Source: Chiridota heheva
Lineage: Eukaryota > Echinodermata > Holothuroidea > Apodida > Chiridotidae
NCBI GenBank assembly: GCA_020152595.1
Contig: JAIGNY010003176.1
Span: 238,501-302,500 of the forward strand
Length of the DNA: 64,000 nt
Direction: 5' to 3'
Below the pieces are notes generated by a model. The model saw only the letters and a program-made list of their open reading frames with translations. It was not told where the DNA came from and did not search any database. The position numbers were made by a program, and so were the translations under genes. Positions 61,301-64,000 of this stretch are shown here, piece by piece. Within the stretch, counting starts at the first letter, position 1. Every line of letters starts with the position of its first letter.

Positions 61301-63907
61301 TTTTATTTTTCTACTCAAATATCACACTTCTTTTTAAAGAATTCATGAAATTAAATAAATTCCTCCAAAATTTATTTCCTGCAAAAAGTATTTTGCTCAC
61401 TAGGACTTTAGCCTAGGAACAAAAAAGCAGCCTTTGGGGCAAGTTTGGCCTACATCAAAATCATTGCCAATGACATGAATAACTATTTTTTTAAATTAAT
61501 AAATATCAATATTGCTTTTTTTAAAGTTTTTTTCAACCTCAGTTTAAGATCTTACCTACTGTACTGTAGCACCAGAGAAGTAAGCAACCATATACTTAAA
61601 GTGGTCCTGCCATGCCTTCTAAAAAAATTGAGATTGAACCTGATATAGGTTTTTCATATCCCTAAATTCAATAATCTGTCAAGAAATCCTGGTTCTAAGT
61701 CCATTTTCATAATGAAAAGGACTTAGAAATTGATCATTAATTGCTTGCTCCGAAAAGAAAAAAAAAAGTTGAAAGGGATTTGTGACGTCATAACAGTTTG
61801 CTACAGTACATCATTTCCGGGACTGCTGATAGTAAAACAATGCATCACACACATACTAAACATGTACAAATAGTGTCTGATTATGGAAGCTTTTCGAGCT
61901 GTTCAGATCTTAATATGCCATTTTCAAGTTTAAGCTATGATAAAAATGATTTGGAAATGAATGAAGAACATTTTCATAATGAAGGGGATGTCATTTCTTT
62001 TGAATTTGAACTGCTTGCAGACAAGAAAGCAGTATCAGGCTTACAACCCTTTACACGGTCCTACAGTACAAAGCCTATGAAGTCGCCATGAAATTCTTAC
62101 CGTTTCGCAAGTATTATTTTGTTAAACATAATCAAATTGAAGTGTTTTGCAACAACATCTCCTTTTTTTTTATAGGTCTAATAAAAATAAAAAGTTTTAT
62201 TCATCAATGTTCATGTCTCTGTCACTTGACATTTAGTCAACAGGCCTACATGAACAGAATAGTTAATTCACACAATTCCTAATTTATCAATTTTTCTTCT
62301 TTCGATAATAATCCATATAAAATAAACCAAACAATGTTTTTTTAACAGATTAGTAGCCCAGTCAATTACGGCTCCATCTTTTTCGCGAGAGACTACGAGT
62401 TCCAATCTCACCGAGTCTTATTCTTATTTTTTTTTCTTCCTCTGTTTCTCTCATTTAAACTTTTATTATTCGTGAAACAGTAAAATTTTCAATTCAGAGA
62501 CGATGATGGGGTCCAGCTACTATTTGAATCGAACAGAACAGGGGTAGCAATCTGGCATGAGCTTAATATGACGCTGTACCGGTAAGACCCAGTGGCATTT
62601 ATAAAAAAATATTTGCTTGAAAAATGTAATATTTTAGAAGAACAAACAGAGATGTTATCGATATTAGTTGTGAAATTTCAATGGCGGCCACACGTTATAC
62701 GTGGCATCGATGCATTGTTTACATAGTCATTCCCAAAATGACGTCATTGTGTACTGAAGCTTAATCTAGGTTTTTGTGTCAAGGTGACGAAAAATGTGTT
62801 TTTCTTTTGCAATTTTCTCGCAACTGATGGGGTTTTGTGCAGAAAAAGTTATATTTTTGCAAATCAAATAATCCAAATAACATATTTAACGTAAGATCGG
62901 ACCCACATCGCAAGACCACTTTAATTGACTAACAGTCAAGTCAAATTTGTAGTACAGTTAATTCTTTACCAGCTTCACTCTAAAAAGTTTGCTGATTTAG
63001 GTATAGGAAATCAGCCGTTAGAAAATTTAAACGCGAGTTGCATATAATTTGTTTGGGATTATGTTGAAAATTGGTAAATAAAATACAATTTTGACCCATT
63101 TTGTTTCCGCGTACATTTGAAAATGGTAAGATACACAGAAACGCATCTTCAAGAATGTGCACGATCGATCGAGCGGGCGATTTTAAATGATTGACACCTG
63201 ATTTTAAATAATGTAAGGACACCTGCAATGAGCCGGAATCGTGCTTGCATATTTTTTCTGGTACGCAAGCTTGGAGAAAAGACAAAAACTAACGTCAAGG
63301 TATAAAAAATGCACAAATGTTGAGCAAATAAAGATTCTTTGAAATAGCCGGCGGATCTGTATGCTCAACTTACTCTTCAATTACATGTGTAATGCTCGCG
63401 TCAATCATACATATGATTAGTCTGATTACACGATTTTCATGCTGTTCAACATATTTGAGTCAATTTCATCAAAAAACCTTGCTTTTTTCTACAATTTCAC
63501 TTAGTTCACCAGGCTACCACAGCCTGTACCAGGTTAAGGAACATTCTAGCTACCACTTTCTGTAACATTCAGAGATTAAAGCCAGGGTAAATAAATACAA
63601 AAAATGAGATTTCGAGTAGTTTGTACAGAGAAGTCAACGCAGATTTTCCCGTCTAATCAACATGTAGCTTTATAATAATATCGCGCAATCGCTACGTTTA
63701 AATACCTTAAGTGAAATCAAGTGGTGTATATTTTAAGCAAAAGTGTTAAAATTAACAACATATTGAATCTATCAAATTGCTAGTAAAATAAAAATATATA
63801 CTTACTTCAGATTTTGGAGTAGAAAGTACTACAGGTGTAAGCAACAATATGAAAGCTAAGCAAATCGAAATTGGACATTTTTTCGATAGTGTGAAGGAGG
63901 CCGCCAT
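49313..63907 (-). CDS. PIGK: GPI-anchor transamidase catalytic subunit (PIGK/GPI8), complete, nine exons
   Basis: PIGK is the cysteine-protease subunit (family C13) of the endoplasmic-reticulum complex that cleaves the C-terminal signal of precursor proteins and attaches the GPI anchor. Exons on the minus strand: 63907-63806, 61022-60969, 59229-59079, 57939-57863, 54391-54183, 52696-52579, 51210-51100, 50626-50366, 49414-49313. All have AG/GT borders and compatible phases, and give 394 residues; the human protein is about the same length. Residues 1-30 are a signal peptide ([15 protein letters not shown]). Family text follows: [40 protein letters not shown]. The catalytic histidine lies in [10 protein letters not shown] (about H167) and the cysteine in FIVDTCQ (about C209). 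Residues 373-392 are a membrane helix ([20 protein letters not shown]). No frameshift or stop is seen. The start ATG is followed at once by the signal peptide. The gene is tail-to-tail with the sialyltransferase. Confidence 0.97.
49795..50230. mobile_element. Non-autonomous DNA transposon-like repeat, copy 2 (partner of 5534-5965)
   Basis: Inverted arms GTAACTAAGTGAGGCAAA (49860-49877) and CCCCACCTAGTTAC (to 50222). The body matches the spectrin-intron copy (CTACTGCACAAAACAA, GGTCATGCATGATTGCGGAT). In the PIGK intron between 50366 and 49414. Confidence 0.75.
50765..50882. repeat. (GATGAT)n microsatellite
   Basis: Compound GAT/ATG tract with interruptions, followed by GGAAAAGCGCATATTAAATG and (TTA)n at 50895-50940, an L2/SINE-type tail. 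Confidence 0.9.
50945..51035 (-). mobile_element. tRNA-derived SINE head
   Basis: The minus strand reads GGTGCAGTGGCCCAGTGGTT then GAATTCGATTCTCG, with box A and box B spaced like a tRNA. Same family as 6264-6500. Confidence 0.7.
52110..52262. mobile_element. AGGAATATTCCCATG-family MITE fragment
   Basis: AAAGGAATATTCCTGTGAATT at the left, then GGAACAATTTGGTGTAAAAA and ATGTTGATATCTTATTCCAT shared with the 44375 copy. It is cut off at the start of the adjacent AATATTCAAAG array. Confidence 0.7.
52275..52570. repeat. Tandem repeat of CTTGAATATTCAAAG-type units, array 1
   Basis: About fifteen loose units of 18-20 bp around the palindrome TTGAATATTCAA. It stops right at the donor of PIGK exon 6 (52578). 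A second array of the same motif is at 58630-58890. Confidence 0.88.
52955..53115 (-). mobile_element. LINE 3' tail relic
   Basis: The minus strand, with one or two breaks, gives [25 protein letters not shown], matching the L-W-N-S-L-P ... S-L-N-x-F-K-N-K-L end of LINE polymerases. Confidence 0.6.
53116..54182. other. PIGK intron, weak repeats only
   Basis: Contains a possible tRNA-like SINE head on the minus strand (about 53375-53430) and scattered TGTCACAAAATGTC-type repeats (53540-53880). No coding content supported. Confidence 0.4.
55010..55392. repeat. Minisatellite, ~45-bp unit, about 8 copies
   Basis: Units of AGAAATTACTATATCTGAGC, TGCTCAGGTTTTAGTACTCC, AATAT with deletions in some copies. 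Confidence 0.88.
55393..56966. other. PIGK intron, nothing recognised
   Basis: AT-rich sequence without recognisable features, apart from TATCGCGATA-type palindromes (56440-56450 and 56930-56965). Confidence 0.45.
56967..57875 (-). repeat. PIGK: Minisatellite of 46-48-bp units, 19 copies, derived from the PIGK exon 4 splice donor
   Basis: Read on the PIGK strand each unit is GAGGTTATGAGGTACTGTTT, TAGTGCTGTCATGACATGGC, TCTATTAC. The text GAGGTTATGAG then GTACTG is the last 11 bases of exon 4 and its splice donor. The array starts at the exon and runs about 900 bp into the intron. Units with GTACTG are 48 bp; those lacking two bases (GTATG) are 46 bp. Long repetitive frames ([15 protein letters not shown]) are by-products. 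Confidence 0.95.
58630..58890. repeat. Tandem repeat of CTTGAATATTCAAAG-type units, array 2
   Basis: About thirteen units of 18-20 bp (AACTTGAATATTCAAAGTAA). Same motif and orientation as 52275-52570, both in PIGK introns about 6 kb apart. Confidence 0.88.
58960..58990. repeat. G-rich homopolymer block
   Basis: GGGAGGGAGGGGGAGGGGGG-type run about 90 bp downstream of PIGK exon 3 in gene orientation, where it is C-rich. Confidence 0.6.
59606..59915. repeat. Minisatellite, ~42-bp unit, about 7 copies
   Basis: Units of CATTTGAACATGTACATGTA, TGCATGTCCAATTATGCATG, GC. Alternating purine-pyrimidine ACATGTACATGTATGCATG is prominent. Confidence 0.93.
60110..60510 (+). mobile_element. LINE endonuclease/reverse-transcriptase C-terminal fragment
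   Basis: The plus strand gives [21 protein letters not shown], then after a one-base shift at about 60340 [27 protein letters not shown]. This order is the hallmark C-terminus of an abundant LINE group. It is antisense to PIGK, in the intron between exons 2 and 3, and broken. Confidence 0.85.
60710..60778. repeat. GGGAAGGGAGGGGGATG-type G-rich repeat
   Basis: Four to five short G-rich units in a row, with at least eight runs of three or more G. Confidence 0.8.
61600..62920. mobile_element. TTAA-flanked DNA transposon-like element, 1.3 kb
   Basis: The left terminus AGTGGTCCTGC (61600-61610) matches the reverse complement of the right terminus GCAAGACCACT (62910-62920) at 10 of 11 positions. 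TTAA lies outside on both sides (61596-61599 and 62921-62924). It contains a small open frame, a tRNA-like segment (about 62350-62415, CAGTCAATTACGG then GAGTTCCAATCTCACC) and a second box-B-like segment on the minus strand at about 62520-62590. It sits in the first PIGK intron. TTAA suggests a piggyBac or Kolobok relative; assignment is open. Confidence 0.72.
61840..62091 (+). CDS. Small open frame inside the 61600-62920 transposon-like element (unknown)
   Basis: The 83-codon frame starts at ATG 61840 and ends with K-S-P and stop TGA. It is acidic in the middle ([15 protein letters not shown]) and contains [12 protein letters not shown] and GLQPF. I do not recognise the family. Its position within the inverted-repeat element suggests a transposon-encoded exon rather than a host gene. 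The frame upstream is open back to 61798 but has no ATG. Confidence 0.35.
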   Translation: MHHTHTKHVQIVSDYGSFSSCSDLNMPFSSLSYDKNDLEMNEEHFHNEGDVISFEFELLADKKAVSGLQPFTRSYSTKPMKSP

Positions 63908-64000
63908 ATTGCTTATGAATATGCAAATTTTCTTTCAAACTACTTTTATTTGCTTAAGTTTCTTAAACTCCGCCTTCTACAAAATTTCTTGCATGTATAA

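Overview
This is metazoan nuclear DNA: AT-rich, introns of roughly 0.1-8 kb with GT-AG borders, many tandem minisatellites, LINE relics and small inverted-repeat DNA transposons. Three protein-coding genes can be read by joining exons. The presence of an animal ST6GALNAC-type sialyltransferase next to PIGK, and the kinds of repeats, suggest an invertebrate deuterostome (hemichordate, echinoderm or cephalochordate). The species cannot be fixed from sequence alone.

Layout. (1) 1-16236, plus strand: the last ten coding exons of a non-erythroid alpha-spectrin (SPTAN1 type), from the final spectrin repeats through the calmodulin-like EF-hand domain to the stop codon. The introns hold a LINE copy, a Tc1/mariner-type MITE, SINE-like pieces and several minisatellites, including a 1.6-kb array of a 22-bp unit. 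(2) 16237-26781: spectrin 3' region with a 90-bp repeat array, then intergenic DNA with a degenerate ~400-bp higher-order repeat and three LINE fragments. (3) 26782-40207, plus strand: an ST6GALNAC-type alpha-2,6-sialyltransferase. One exon carries the membrane anchor and stem, then come a sialylmotif-L exon, a second divergent motif-L exon, a truncated third copy, the motif-S exon and the terminal exon. (4) 40208-49312: repeat-rich gap, with a TTAA-flanked piggyBac-like element nested in a foldback MITE. (5) 63907 down to 49313, minus strand: a complete nine-exon PIGK gene (GPI-anchor transamidase catalytic subunit), 394 residues, open throughout.

The most interesting points are these. The sialyltransferase locus has two phase-matched, strongly diverged sialylmotif-L exons that could be mutually exclusive. 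The tail-to-tail ST6GALNAC-PIGK pair matches the arrangement I recall for human 1p31.1. Several minisatellites appear to have grown out of exon edges: a PIGK splice donor is repeated 19 times, and the spectrin stop-codon segment is echoed in the preceding intron. Six apparent single-base deletions disrupt otherwise excellent spectrin and sialyltransferase exons, while PIGK has none. Consensus error is the simplest explanation for them.

The genes do not form a pathway. Alpha-spectrin is membrane skeleton, the sialyltransferase works in the Golgi, and PIGK works in the endoplasmic reticulum. Exon borders were placed by hand from conserved protein sequence and splice consensus. Homology calls rest on recognition of family motifs, not on a search.
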